From: Azorinus chamasolen
Taxonomy: Eukaryota; Mollusca; Bivalvia; Cardiida; Solecurtidae
Assembly: GCA_963576725.1 (NCBI GenBank)
Contig: OY755242.1
Span: forward strand, 25,409,869-25,473,868
Length of the DNA: 64,000 bases
Direction: 5' to 3'
Shown: piece by piece, positions 44,370 through 56,373 of the stretch
Layout of the letters: each line of letters opens with the position of its first letter
Numbering within the stretch: the first letter of the stretch is position 1
Program-made: the position numbers and the translations under genes
Notes under the pieces: generated by a model
What the model was told of the DNA's origin: nothing
Seen by the model: the letters and a program-made list of their open reading frames with translations, nothing else
Databases searched by the model: none

Positions 44370-44573
44370 CAGTAAAACATCTCTATAACTACCACTAAAT
44401 TGTGTTAATTAGTTGGTATTTAGGGCAGGTGGCAGCTTAAAGCAAGATGAAAGTGAAACAGAACGCTCCTATCGGAACGTTCTGTTTCACTTTCACCTTG
44501 CTTTAAGCAGCCACCTGCCTTAAACACAAAATACTTGATGTGATTTAGTGGCCGTTATAGAGAGGTTTTACTA
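44370..44573. mobile_element. CAGT-type palindromic MITE at 44.4 kb
   Basis: 204 bp with TA flanks. CAGTAAAACATCTCTATAAC to 'GTTATAGAGAGGTTTTACTA', arms 'AAAGCAAGATGAAAGTGAAA' and 'TTTCACTTTCACCTTGCTTT'. Confidence 0.9.
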
Positions 44574-44604
44574 TAGTTCTAGATGTTTATAGAATGGTCC
44601 CAAT

Positions 44605-44727
44605 AGAGAGGATGTATCGTATACAGTTTACGTATGCAAACAGTTCGCATCAAAATGGAACACTGAATAACCCGGCATCTCATCCGGGTCTAAACGGTGA
44701 ACAAGTTGTTTGAAAGGAAAGGGATAG
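44605..44727. mobile_element. TTAA-E-like fragment
   Basis: 'CAAACAGTTCGCATCAAAAT' ... 'CGGCATCTCATCCGGGTC' core, with a degenerate right end. Confidence 0.4.
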
Positions 44728-45348
44728 AAATCAAACACATAAATGGACATTTTAACAGCTGAAACCACACCGGACGACAATATGTGGCAGTGCAAGGAAT
44801 CACACTATACACTCTTTTTTGGCGCCGGATTATTTTCATCTGCAAACAATGTCATCTGCAAACAATGTCGTCTGCTTCAGAATGGTCATCCCTACACTTT
44901 ATTCATTAAACGTTTACAGTGTATCTCGGCGTCTTACCTGGAACAAAACTGCTTGCAAAATTAATGTAATTATAGATTCGCCCATTTCTCCGGCGTTTTC
45001 AGCAGTAACCTTGTTAATTCCAGGCCTCTCACAACCCTACCTTTGTTTAAGTCAGCGTACATGTATACTGTTAAACAAACTCGGACAAACGTATTATTAC
45101 AGCCACTTATGACCATATTATTACAGAATACTTGCAAGGCTTAATCTCAAAATGTTTGACCGTATGGTAATACGGAAAGTATATACATTTCATATTAACC
45201 TTGCTATTGGGGACGGTTGAATGAAAAAGATGCACTAGTAAACAACGGATTCACTTAGCACACACTCGAGATAAATACTAACCGCCTGCATATAAAATAC
45301 TGTACTCACCACGTTCGCTTACCCCCTTCCCTATCATATATTCATAAA
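44728..45348. other. Intergenic, nothing recognised
   Basis: A short direct repeat 'CATCTGCAAACAATGTC' (44838 and 44853). No domain-bearing ORF. Confidence 0.3.
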
Positions 45349-45538
45349 CAGTACAACCTCTCTATAAAGGCCACTAAATTGGGTTAATTAGTTGGTATTT
45401 AGGGCAGGTGGCTGCTTAAAGCAAGGTGAACGTAAAACAGAACGCTCCAATAGGAGCGTTCTGTTTTACTTTCACCTTGCTTTAAGCAGCCACCGGCCTT
45501 TAACACAAAATATTTTATGTAATTTAGTTGCCGTTATA
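45349..45538. mobile_element. CAGT-type palindromic MITE, right end truncated
   Basis: CAGTACAACCTCTCTATAAA, a full central palindrome ('GAACGCTCCAATAGGAGCGTTC'), then ends at 'TTGCCGTTATAA' without the GAGAGG...ACTG terminus. Confidence 0.85.
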
Positions 45539-45564
45539 ATGCCATCATGGATATCAATTACATT

Positions 45565-45692
45565 ATTTGTATATTGACATATGAACACATGGCATTCGGC
45601 TCAGGCAGAAACTGTAGAATTAAATCTACATGTATAATATACCATAAGGACACAAAACAGACCCTGATCAGACTACCCCTACATAAGGCGTT
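45565..45692 (-). mobile_element. TTAA-D fragment
   Basis: 'GACATATGAACACATGGC', 'CAGAAACTGTAGAATTAAAT', 'CAGACCCTGATCAGACTACC', 'CCTACATAAGGCG'. Half of the core is missing. Confidence 0.5.
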
Positions 45693-46010
45693 TGAACGTT
45701 TTTGAGTAAACCACTTACGTTACAGTTTAAACTGTTTTGCAGCATATGGTCGGTTAAATCTAAAACTGAATGAATTGAGCTTAGATGGCATGCCTTATAT
45801 TTAACATATATCTTAACTTTGAACATTTGGGTGAATTTTGAAACGCCATTCAATAGTAATACTAAATCACTCGAACACAAATGATAGGTTAAATGAACAG
45901 AAACTAGTTTATGTTCTGACATAAGTTCAGTCCGATATCCATTTTGTATGGCAGCCCTTAACACATTACCCCCTAGTGACACATTTTTGCGCATCTATAA
46001 AATTCACATT

Positions 46011-46082
46011 GTGAAACCACTGTGATAAATAGAGCATTTGCTCCTATGTGAGCAAATGCTCTATTTATCACAATGGTTTCAA
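46011..46082. repeat. B-family hairpin, full length
   Basis: 'GTGAAACCACTGTGATAAAT' + 'AGAGCATTTGCTCC' pairs with 'GTGAGCAAATGCTCT' + 'ATTTATCACAATGGTTTC'. Confidence 0.8.
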
Positions 46083-46582
46083 AGTACAAAATTATAAAAT
46101 TTTCCTTTTCTCTAGTTAATTCTCCTTTTCCGTAGATTAATTCAAAAAAGTTTGCTTAGGAGAGAAATTAAATTTCAGTGTTCAGACGTCAGAGTTCAGA
46201 GATCCAAGTTCACCTGTACCATGCTAAGTATATTATCCATCCTTTGTGATGCTGTTGGCTAAACCTCAGACCTATTATAAGCTTCCCTTGTCTACGTTTC
46301 GTTAAAATATATGAGAAAACATTAACCGTGCACCATCCAGTTTCGAGGTAATGCTGATTTATTCGCGTCTTATCTGGTTCCAAGTTTTTTTTTGTAAATG
46401 TATATCAGCTCAAGGTCAGAAACCAAGTGTCAAATAGATAATGTGTTCTTGTTCAGAATTCAAAGTAACTCCCGTTGGTTTGTTTTAAAAGACGTGACAA
46501 TTGTTTCAAACAGTTTGGATCCTTGGTGCCGTATCTTGATCCAATTGTATGCACAGGTAATCATGGATTCGAATGTAACATG

Positions 46583-46822
46583 TTAACCCTTTGTTCTAAA
46601 ACACGCCTTTCTGTGCCTTTGCTGACAGAGCAGACCCTGACCAGACATTCCTATAGGAGCCCGTTGATCAGGGTCCGCTCTGTTTGCTTACGGCATTATA
46701 CAGATCTGATCCTATAGTTTTTTACTATGTCCCAAACCTTACCTGTCAATATGCCATTATAGAAAAATAATCTAATTATTATATCTTAAATCATTATTTA
46801 TTACATGGAGAAAAGAGGTAAA
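46583..46822 (+). mobile_element. TTAA-D MITE
   Basis: TTAACCCTTTGTTCTAAAAC, core 'GACAGAGCAGACCCTGACCA' and 'TTGATCAGGGTCCGCTCTGT', right part 'ATTACATGGAGAAAAGAGG'. The right TTAA is lost. Confidence 0.75.
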
Positions 46823-46830
46823 GGTAAAAA

Positions 46831-46975
46831 CAGTAAAACACCTCTAATCTGAACCTTCAAATATGTAGCAATGCCGGCCAGGTGGCAGGTTAATGCAGCG
46901 TGGTATCCATGACGAAAGCTAGGAGCTTTATGCATGATTTCCATCCTGCATTAAGGAGCCAGCTGCCTAAAATCA
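46831..46975. mobile_element. CAGT-type palindromic MITE, decayed
   Basis: CAGTAAAACACCTCTAATCTG at the left, arms 'GCAGGTTAATGCAGCG' and 'CATCCTGCATTAAGGAGCC', with a reduced centre. Confidence 0.6.
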
Positions 46976-48322
46976 TCCTGATTCTTCTTTATCGAAATTC
47001 CGGTTACGGTGGATTTGAGTGTTATTTTAGTATATTATGGGAGGTGCCACGGCGTAGCCCTGAAGACTGATATCTTAACTATAACATTCTAAATCGAAAG
47101 TGTGACCTCTTTACTTCGTAGTAAGAACTGATATGATAAAAGTGTAAACTCTGAACTCATGAGCCAGAACTATGCGGCCAGAACTATGGAATTGATAGTC
47201 AGACTCTGAACATGGAACTCACGGTTTCTGATGTCAAAGCTAGCAACTTTCATATTACCATTCTTAGCATATATTACGTGAGAAAAGAATGACTAATGAA
47301 GTGAGAAATATTCACCTGACTTTACGTTATGTGTGCATACTTGTTGCTACAACACACTTCCAACAAACTATTTACCTTGCTTTCCGGTCTAAATCGAAAT
47401 AGTAATAAGAATAAATAATTATACATTTTCTCTGTTTTAGACGATCTGAAAGAATGTTATTGGCACAAGTGGTGCGCTGGATAACTCAAAGATCCGTTAA
47501 CATTAGAAAAACTCTATAGCCATTTCTTGTCAAAGTCAGATTTGATGGCAATAGCTAAGCAAAACTGCCAGACTAAACAGAGAAGTGTATACATTCTAAT
47601 CAAAATAACTGATTCGAACGAAAAATACATGTAGTAACACTTCTTTATATCGACAACTTATTGAATAAACACCGGAACTATAAGAGCAATTGGTAACTTA
47701 ATGTAGAACTAAAGTAATGCAGAAAAGTCCACTGGAAGCTTTCTACATTAATATATCACTGGTCTAACTAAACAGAATTAGACATAACTTGAGTGGCCAT
47801 TATGGAGAGGATTTACTATATGTGATCAATACAACGAGGAAACACTGACAGGAAGTCTTATTATATTGCAAAGTAAAATCTTCACTTCTGATTGGATAAC
47901 TAGCCGTGTAAATGAGTCAATGTACCATAAGTATGAGCTGACAAAGTACATAGAAATTCGCCATGGCATGCCCCACATATTTATGGTCAGAAACCAAATG
48001 ACCGACTTCTTGACTCGGCTAAAAAGTAACAAAATTCATAATAGACAAATGTTGATACGTAAACAAAAAATGCAGAAATGAAATGAAAACACTGTTGTTT
48101 GAAATGATCAATAAAACATTTTTAGATGAGTTATTATATCGTCCAGCCATCTATTATAACACGAACGCCGATGAAATACAATACACATCACTTCGGATAC
48201 CTTCCGGTAGAAATAATGTACTGGGGCGCTTTTAGGGGAATTAGCGTGTTTAGTGCTTCAACATGCCAAAATGGATTTATATAAATTATCCAAACCGTAA
48301 AACTTTGAAGTATAATAAATTC
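46976..48322. other. Intergenic; one decayed palindromic core
   Basis: About 47690-47820 contains a diverged core ('TAATGCAGAAAAGTCC', 'GAAGCTTTCTACATTA') ending 'GGCCATTATGGAGAGGATTT', a CAGT-family right end. No gene recognised. Confidence 0.35.
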
Positions 48323-48463
48323 GTTATACAGTTATTTCCCAGAGTACACAGCGATTAATTCCCGGCTGGTAAAATCATGTAAACCTCACCTAACGGCTCG
48401 GGCAACATGATTTTCATCAGCCGGGAATAAATCGTCATGTACCCTGGGAAAGAACTGTATAAC
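48323..48463. repeat. 141-bp inverted repeat
   Basis: 'GTTATACAGTTATTTCCCAG' ... 'TTAATTCCCGGCTG' pairs with 'CAGCCGGGAATAAATCG' ... 'CTGGGAAAGAACTGTATAAC'. Loop around 'CTCACCTAACGGC'. Confidence 0.8.
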
Positions 48464-48469
48464 TAATAC

Positions 48470-49480
48470 TAGTAATGTCTCTAGTATTGTGTCTAATCAG
48501 AGAGTATGCTGTGCACAGTCAAGAAACCATGTTTCTAGTATGGTGTCTGATCAGAGTGTATTATATGTTGTACACCAATGAGAAACAATGATTCTAGTAT
48601 GATGTCTGATCAGACACTATGATGTACGCAAACCATAAGTCATGTATCTAGCGTAGTCTTCGATCAGAGCATATGCTATACACAGTCCTGTCTCTAGCAT
48701 GATGTCTTATTAAGGTGTATGCTACAGACAGCCAACATACCATGTCTTTGTGATGTTGCCTGATCAGAGAGTACGCTGCACACAGTCCATAAGTCATGTT
48801 TCGACATGTAGTATGGTGTCTAATCAGAGAGTATATTGTAAATAGTCAAAATGGCATGCCTCTAGTATAGTGTCTGATCAGAGAGTACGTTGTGAAAAGT
48901 CCAGATATGTCATGCCTCTACTATAATTTCTGATCAGAGAGTATGTTGTAAATAGTCCAGAGATGTCATGCCTCTACTATTGTGTTTGATCAGAGAGTAT
49001 GTTGTAAATAGTCTAGAGATGTCATGCCTCTACTATAGTGTCGGATCAGAGAGTATGTTGTAGAAAGTCCAGATGTCATGCCTCTAGTATGGTGTCTGAT
49101 CATAGAGTATGCTGCACACAGTCCATATATCATGTCATTAGTATGATGTCTGATCAGAGAGCGTACTGTTAGCAGTTAAGAAAAAAATGTATCTAGTATG
49201 GTGTCTGATTGGAGTGTCTGCTGTACACAGTCCAGAAACCATGCCTATAGTATAGAGCCTGATCTGAGTGCTGCTGCAAACAGTAGATATACTATGGCGT
49301 TAGTGTAAACAGGTCTGAAGACATGTCTCTAGTATGGTATCTGGTCAGAGAGTATGCTGTAAACAGGCCAGAAGACATGTCATTAGTATAGTATCTGGTC
49401 ATAGTATCTGGTCAGAAAGTATGATGTAAACAGATCAGAAGACATGCCTCTAGTAAGGTATATGTTCAGAGAGTAGATTT
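48470..49480. repeat. About 55-60 bp minisatellite, roughly 17 units
   Basis: The consensus unit contains 'CTAGTATGGTGTCTGATCAG' + 'AGAGTATGCTGTACACAGTC' + 'CAGAxATCATGTCT'. Units are 75-95% alike by eye. Local runs of nearly identical units (48880-49080) indicate recent homogenisation. Confidence 0.85.
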
Positions 49481-49817
49481 ATAACTCTGGATATCCCATT
49501 TTATATATAGCAATCTCATAGCTAAGTTTACATATGTTTTAGGAACTTGTATTATCACTTAGAATTGCATGCAAGATTTCACATTATTTAGCTTCTTATT
49601 ATAAATTGGGACTTTATTACATAGTGTATATCTGAGTTTTATATGTTTCTTAAGTTTTTCTTAGACTATAGGTCATGGCAGTTGCTTTATCTGTACTTTT
49701 CTGTGATATATACAACTGCAGGATATTTCTAAGTGTCCATGCCAAGACCAACTGTCATGTCCTACATGACTCGCAATGAGGGACTTGTGTACCCTTACCA
49801 TGGCAGTAAACAGTCAG

Positions 49818-50074
49818 TTAACCCTTACCCCATTCAGTATTCATGCTAGAAGTAACGACAACATGAAGTAGCTCAATGTATCTATTCGCTCAATGTTTAA
49901 AATGTTAAATTTTCAAGGGAACTTTTGCTTTGACAGAACTGTAGAATCAGACCAATATCATGGCAAAAGCAACATTGCAGAACCTGATCAGACGGCTCCT
50001 ATAGGAACCGTTTGATCTTGGTCTACCTTGTTTGCTAGTAGGTTAATACACTTTTATATGAAGTAAAGGGTTAA
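49818..50074 (-). mobile_element. TTAA-D MITE
   Basis: TTAACCCTTACCCCATTCAG to 'ATATGAAGTAAAGGGTTAA'. Core 'GCAGAACCTGATCAGACGGC' + 'TCCTATAGGA' + 'ACCGTTTGATCTTGGTCTAC'. Confidence 0.8.
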
Positions 50075-50480
50075 CTCTCTATTGTCTGACTGAAATGGCC
50101 TGTGGTTGGGAATTTAATTGATTTTTATTCAATGTCGGTACATTGTTAACAACATATTTTATATTACATTATATTTTACTAAGATATTCATAACTTGCAG
50201 TAACTTATGATAATTGTGTCACTCTAGATAGCTTATTTCATATCGTTTATATAATTCTAGTAATTTAGAGAGCAATTAAAAAACTATGATAATTTTCTTA
50301 TTTTTTCATTTAAGTAATTTATTTAAGTATCTTAATAATTCATTTCTCTCTATGTCAGACTATCAATAACAAGGGCCACAATGGAAATAAGAGAAATAAG
50401 AGATGCATTGTCTCTTTTTTGTGTCATCCTTGATATTGATGCGACTGACATGGTTCATGACACGCATATATAAAAAAAGT

Positions 50481-50767
50481 TATAGTCTACGGTCAGTCCG
50501 AATGACCGCTCAGCCGACTGTACATTTACTCCCTTGGTCATTGAGTCATTGGTCTACACTATTGAGCACTCCTAACATATGGGCAATCATGCAGCCGCAG
50601 TACCGGCGACTGACCCTCACAGGTACCCATTTTAACCCCTGGGTGGAGAGGATGTGCGGGTGGGGGGACACGGAAAAGCATCTCTGAAATTTCCGGGTGG
50701 GACCGGGATTTGAACCCTAGACCTCCGGACTAATAGTCAATTGCGTTACCACTAGACCACCGCCACC
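50481..50767 (-). mobile_element. tRNA-derived SINE, copy 1
   Basis: On the minus strand it starts GGTGGCGGTGGTCTAGTGG (A box) and has the B box 'GGGTTCAAATCCCGG', then a body including 'GGGTTAAAATGGGTACCTG' and 'CATTCGGACTGACCG'. It matches 57531-57820 along its length. ORFs here are by-products. Confidence 0.85.
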
Positions 50768-50872
50768 TATTACACTAACATTATCACGTTTTATATTGAT
50801 ATAATATTTAAATATGTATGTGCTGTAAACTATCGTCTCGTTGCTCAATACTGAAATAAATATATATATCTA

Positions 50873-51064
50873 CAGTAAAATCCCGATTATTCGAATTTTC
50901 TGCATAGAAGAATTAAGACCCTTTAAGGCAGGTGGCTGCTTAATGCATGGTGAAAGTCATGCAGAAAGCTTTCTGCATGACTTTCACCATGCATTAAGCT
51001 TCCACCTGTCTTACAGATGGATAATAATGTGTATTTTAGTGTTCGAATAATCGAGGTTTTGCTG
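50873..51064. mobile_element. CAGT-type palindromic MITE, CGATTATTCGAA variant
   Basis: 192 bp with TA flanks. CAGTAAAATCCCGATTATTC to 'GAATAATCGAGGTTTTGCTG'. The core arms 'TTAATGCATGGTGAAAGTCA' and 'TGACTTTCACCATGCATTAA' meet at 'AGAAAGCTTTCT'. Confidence 0.9.
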
Positions 51065-51065
51065 T

Positions 51066-51232
51066 ATGTTTACTCATGCAAACAGGTTGACTCCACACGA
51101 GACGCCGAGTATTCCGGCATCTCACCGGGGTCAAAAATGTTTGTTACTTTTACTATTTTGTGACCGAAAAAAAGGAAAATGAAAACTGTCGTAGACGACA
51201 AAGTTTGCGGGCAAGCACATGTTAAATGGAAC
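51066..51232. mobile_element. TTAA-E-like element
   Basis: 'GCAAACAGGTTGACTCCACA' + 'CGAGACGCCG' pairs with 'CGGCATCTCACCGGGGTC'. The right part 'GAAAACTGTCGTAGACGAC' is as in 32565-32788. Confidence 0.5.
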
Positions 51233-51310
51233 CCCTACATTGACATACGGCCAAGTGATTCGCTTAATCATTTGCTATTACCTGGTAAAAAACAGACAGG
51301 AAACGTTTAT

Positions 51311-51540
51311 ATAAATACTTGAACTGCTCTGATCTAATATTTCGACCACTAACGGCCTTTTTCAAAGATTATCATGTCAAAATACACGTCACATTTTTGT
51401 TACATGCATTCAGCCATAAACTCAAAGTTTGATGATATGGCTGAATGCATGTGACAGAAATGTAACGTGTATTTGGACATGATAATCTTTCAAAAGGGCC
51501 CTTGGTTGAAATACTAGATCAGCGCTATTCAAGTATTTAT
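51311..51540. mobile_element. 230-bp palindromic element
   Basis: 'ATAAATACTTGAACTGCTCT' ... 'TTTCAAAGATTATCATG' ... 'CATGCATTCAGCC' pairs with 'GGCTGAATGCATG' ... 'CATGATAATCTTTCAAAAGG' ... 'GCTATTCAAGTATTTAT'. A full-length inverted repeat with a short loop, probably a foldback/MITE. Confidence 0.85.
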
Positions 51541-52984
51541 GTATCATATTACTTCCATTTCTTCATTGCAAAACGCTTTATATATGTGTAAGAGTCAAGG
51601 GCTATCAACCAGGTTTTAATGTATATTAGTGTATTAAGGTATATTAAGGTATATTAGTGTGTGCAACGATTATTGGTAAATAAGCACATCAATCCTGACA
51701 AATATTAGTCTGGGGCAAGGCTTAAGTGCTTAATATTACTGTAGAAGAAACTATCTCCTTCGAAACTGATCGCCGAATCTGAATAGCATTTGGAAGAAAT
51801 ATTTCTCTAGTGACCCTATTTCAGAATTGCTAAAATTAAGATGATATGCAATAAAGCATGACCACCAGAGACAGGACTAAATGTCTGTATGGAAAACGTT
51901 TAAACAAATCTCCAAAATTAACAGTTCAATTTAAAGAGTATTTGGTAGGAATAGTCCTCTGGTTAACGCATTCAGAATTAATTTTGACTACCATGCATTT
52001 TGAACAGATTCAATAATCTTCAGATGAATACAATAAAAAAGTATCTTTTATATAGTGCTACAATTCGAATGTGAGTGATATAGGATCATCATGATCCTCT
52101 TGTTTTAAGTTCTTTATTTCGGAAGAAAAAAATTCTCTTTATTGGGTGTTTTCTTCGAAGAAATGCGTTTTAATGCCATTTAGTACTGCATTCATTATAA
52201 AGTATATCATGAAATAATTTGACCTCTGATTTATTACAAACGGAAAGGTTTCACTGCTTGTACAGTGAAACCTTCTAAGATGGCGTTAAATTCAATTATT
52301 TTATGATGTATATCACAGATTGAGTCTGTTGTAAAAATAATAATTATACATATATGGTTTACGAAATTAGTTATTTGGCGATTCCGCAACGAGATCCGAC
52401 TGTATGACGTACAGGGCTTCAGATAAGAACGTCAGAAGGGCATATGTTCACTTATAAATAAAACATTGTGATTCAAGATTTGATCAACTTAATGATATTC
52501 TGCAACCTAAGCCAATACGCAAATTCTTCGGTTAGGAATTTGAAAAAAAGGCATTTGATCGGTCGAAAAAAAAAAGGATGGATTTTTAATAATTTACACA
52601 AAGTGGTTCAAATGGTGTTGAATATTTAAATATTCTACTATACGTTAAACTTCTACAGCTAGACGGTTTATATCTAGATCATCGTGCTAGTGCAAATCGC
52701 ACATGCATTGCTACATAGAAATGTCTGGACTATAAGTCGGAAATAATTCATTATTACTGATATAAAGTATAGTGTATAAATAATAATACATATATTGCAG
52801 TTTCTATAGGTGTTATTAGGTGTTATATGCTGCTACTTCGTTATTATATATAACATGTTTTTAAATTTGCATTTGCACAATATGCAATAGGGACAGGGTC
52901 CGTGCAATGTGTTGTGTTTTCTTTTCAAATTACCTTACATTGCCCAAAAACATTTAACGTGATTGTATTATTTTCTCATTTTGC
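51541..52984. other. Intergenic; one small hairpin
   Basis: Nothing gene-like. 52244-52274 is a hairpin ('AAGGTTTCACTG' / 'CAGTGAAACCTT') inside a wider imperfect inverted repeat (about 52195-52310). Confidence 0.35.
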
Positions 52985-53215
52985 GTTAGGGTGTCCCCTT
53001 TCCTAGCGCGGTTCCTTTTTGTTTGCTACTGCCGTTCCAAGGCGGTACTCCTACTTTCACCCTATGGTCATCGTCGTTACTTTATATGCTTAATGTTTTA
53101 TGTCTTGATATGCATCCCATTATGTTTTGTCTTATGGTTGAGCCGTTTCTTGTCTAATGGTGTTTGGTGCCTGATACTTTCGTGTGTTGCTCTCCCTGTT
53201 TGACTGTTGTTTGTT
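52985..53215 (+). repeat. T repeat fragment
   Basis: 'GCCGTTCCAAGGCGGTACTC' and 'TTTCGTGTGTTGCTCTCCC' match other T copies. The 70-codon ORF across it (containing RSKAVLLLSPYG) shares its peptide with an ORF in the tail near 63.5 kb because the DNA is the same repeat. Confidence 0.6.
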
Positions 53216-53964
53216 CTCCATGTACTCCTTGTTAGAACTTGTACGTGTACACATTATCTGAAACTTGGCGGATGTGTTAACCACACAAGCCATCCAGTAA
53301 ACGTTAGTTGTCGATCGGTAAGTGTTTCAATTAAACAAAAGCTTGCATCATAATGCATCACTGAAGAAAATTAGTTGTGTGACAAATAGTGCAGACCCAG
53401 ATCAATATTCCCTAATAGCCCTTTGATCTTGGTGTACAATGTTTTATATACCGTATCCCACACATTGGATTTTAACATAACTAGGAATCAAAACAGGTTT
53501 CGTTTTATTTTACAAATCCAAGAGAAACCTTATATAATTAAGGATAGTCGGGAAGGGCATTGTTATTTACTACGATATTACAAAAAATAAACTGTTTCCC
53601 CGCTAAGTTTACGTAACACTGTAACTTATATCATGTGAATATAGTTTGTAATTACCATACACCATATTAGGATATATGACAGCTTTACTAACAAGACGTG
53701 ACGATTCGCAGATATTGTTCTAGACATCGAAAGAATAATGAAATATGGACAATCCAATTCATCTGATATGGATGAGTCTTATACTGTAGTATTTATAAAT
53801 AAAACCTCCTTGTCAAAGTCAGAATCCGCTTAATCAGACATACTGATGTTTATTCGCGAAATCAAATCTATGATAAAGACGAATATTGGATTGGAAATAG
53901 TGAACCATTTGCCAATATCCAGAACTGCTGTTAGGTTTGCGCATATGATGACATATGAAGGTGG
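53216..53964. other. Intergenic; decayed TTAA-D hairpin
   Basis: About 53383-53440 has 'AAATAGTGCAGACCCAGATC' and 'CTTTGATCTTGGTGTAC'. Otherwise nothing recognised. Confidence 0.35.
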
Positions 53965-54168
53965 GTGGGATTAATGATTTCGCTGCCAATGACGCATCTG
54001 CGACTACCTATGCTAACACGCTGGATCCAGATGAGAGGCCGAGTTACTTCCGAACAAGTCTCGTAAATGGTTTTTTATTGAGCGACAATGGGGGACAACT
54101 AAACAAATGCCAATGGTAGATGACGACAGCTTTTACAAACAACAAAACCTGGCAGCGAAAGAGTTATA
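53965..54168. mobile_element. TTAA-E-like element
   Basis: 'CGCTGGATCCAGATGAGAGG' core at the left, 'GGCAGCGAAAGAGTTA' at the right. The core's second arm is degenerate. Confidence 0.45.
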
Positions 54169-56373
54169 TTAAGATCCAATCGATTAGAGACTACAACTTT
54201 ACAGACGAAATGCAATATGAATATATGACTCAGTGCAAACCCGCTTGCTGAGTAGAGTAGTGCGTGGTATATATGTACATACATCAGAATTAAGGCTTAG
54301 TATACAGATGACATTTGCAAACAGCTTTGATCTAGATGACAAACTAACCCATAATTTCACCGGGATCCAAACTGCTTGACATTCACATATTGACTGGAGG
54401 CAGCAAAGCGGAACATAATTTAATCAGTTACGAGTTTGATAAGCGTGATGACACTATGCGCATATGATATTATAGAGAGCTCTGTTGCATGAAATCAAAT
54501 ACAAGAATATGATAATTTATGCCGATGTACCTCAGGCGTCGAAAATTATTAATGATGCCTGATCGGGTTCTGCATATATTGTTCAGCAAGCGATAGGTTG
54601 TTGGATGCTTTTAAATGTGTGGAGAGAGGTCGGGATTTGCGTGTCAATTACGACGCATACATTATCAAAATTATATGTTTTCTACTAGAGGTATAACGTA
54701 TACTAAAGTGATTCATTGCTAATCCAAACATTAAACATGTATCAGTATAGACCTTTAAGATAAGTGATGTCAGTGCAGGGTGAAAGTCATACAGAATATT
54801 CCTCGGATGCATGACTGTTCTGCATGGCTTTCACTCTGTTGTTTATGTCATCGTGGGTAATGTATCTCCACAAAGTGGGTGAATACACACGAGAATCCGT
54901 TGTGATTTATTGGTGCACATCTGTTGACAGGGTAGAACACATACATTAAGTCGACGACAGGAAAGCAGTTGCAACTGGTTCTAACAATCTCCTCATACGC
55001 CGTTGCGCGTCAAAAAGGACAGAACTAGTATCAGACAAACGTACGAGTATATACTACTCTTGAAATACTAGTGTAGTACCTCCTGCCTCACAATGCAGAA
55101 ACTAGATCAATATCAGTATTTCCAAATCTTCAATTCAACAGTATTTGTTTTACAATTTTTTCATCAGGTTCTGCACGGTATTTTATGCTACATATGTTTA
55201 TTTCAAAACTCCCTCGACAATTACGGTAATGTTGACGTTTTTGAAATTTTGAATAGTCTATCAGACAAATCATCATTGAAAGGGTAAAACATAGTAACAT
55301 AGTTCTTAGTTCCTACCTAATTACGCTATACTGTTAGAAAAGCGTTTGCATATGTTTTTCAATTACTAAATTAAATTTACATTTCCGAATAGAGTACCTA
55401 CGTATAGAATAATTGTCACAATAAGAAACTATTAAAAGTGCATAGTGTATTTGGGTATTCGCTAAATCATACAAAAGACCCGAAGTAAATCTTTTCTCGT
55501 GAAAGCTTTTCTTGTGACATCAAGTTTCCTTTAACCTTACTTACATCAGCACTATTTCATCTATCATATATAAACTGAAACTCTATAACGACACTTTTTG
55601 AAATTCTTCAATAACATATTCCTCTATAGTTTTCTGCTAATAAACAATAATTCCCCTGGAAACATAACCATAATTCCCCTGGAAACATAACATGTAATTA
55701 CTAAACGACATTATAGAGTTCAAAAGATAAAGTATTAACTCTTGATACCAGTTAAAGCGGCCATTTTGATAAGTGCACTTCTAGTCCACATAGTCTGGAA
55801 AACAGTTAAAGTCAAGATAGAAATGCATAGTCTTAAGTGCATTGAAATCAATATTTCCTCTACAGAATAAAGTGAACATGCAAGAAAGAAATCAGACATT
55901 AAAATTTAAACAAGTACACTACCGACAAACATACAGCATCTGCAACTAGACCATATATGAGATGGTATCATGTATGTTAAAAACAGCCCATTGTTTACTG
56001 GATCTTCCCTATTGTCCATATTACAATGCTTTTAAAATCGGAATGTAGACATTATGTTGTAATGACAAACATAAAGCATCTCATACACAGGACATACTTC
56101 TAGACTTTGAATTATGTAGAAACATTTCGATATATTTTATGCATTAGCTAATTCTTAAATGCTAAAAATGAAATAGTGTACTTTGATCAGTGGTAAAAGT
56201 CCATGCCAGTCATATCACCAAGTTATTTCCAGAACTCTGGATACTTTCCCTGGAAACCAATACATCGGGTGTAAGATGGGTAGGTCATGATAATTTAATG
56301 CCCTGTATGTGTTTAAATGAATTACTTACATAAACGGCTTCCCGATTGTTTTGGTACTTCATATTATAGAATA
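54169..56373. other. Intergenic, nothing gene-like
   Basis: About 54300-54415 has a TTAA-E-like core. About 54770-54850 has a decayed palindromic core ('GCAGGGTGAAAGTCATAC', 'CATGGCTTTCACTCTG'). A 20-bp direct repeat 'AATTCCCCTGGAAACATAAC' occurs at 55650 and 55672. No domain-bearing ORF. Confidence 0.35.

Noticed and set aside
45668..45994. 108-residue minus-strand ORF
   Set aside because: No recognisable domain. It adjoins a TTAA-D fragment. Most likely chance in AT-rich DNA.
48470..49480. CRISPR-like regular array
   Set aside because: Units are contiguous 55-60 bp repeats without unique spacers, in an animal genome. It is a minisatellite.
52991..53203. 70-residue ORF with hydrophobic segments resembling a membrane protein
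   Set aside because: It lies in a T repeat fragment, and the same peptide pieces appear in another T copy near 63.5 kb because the DNA is repeated.
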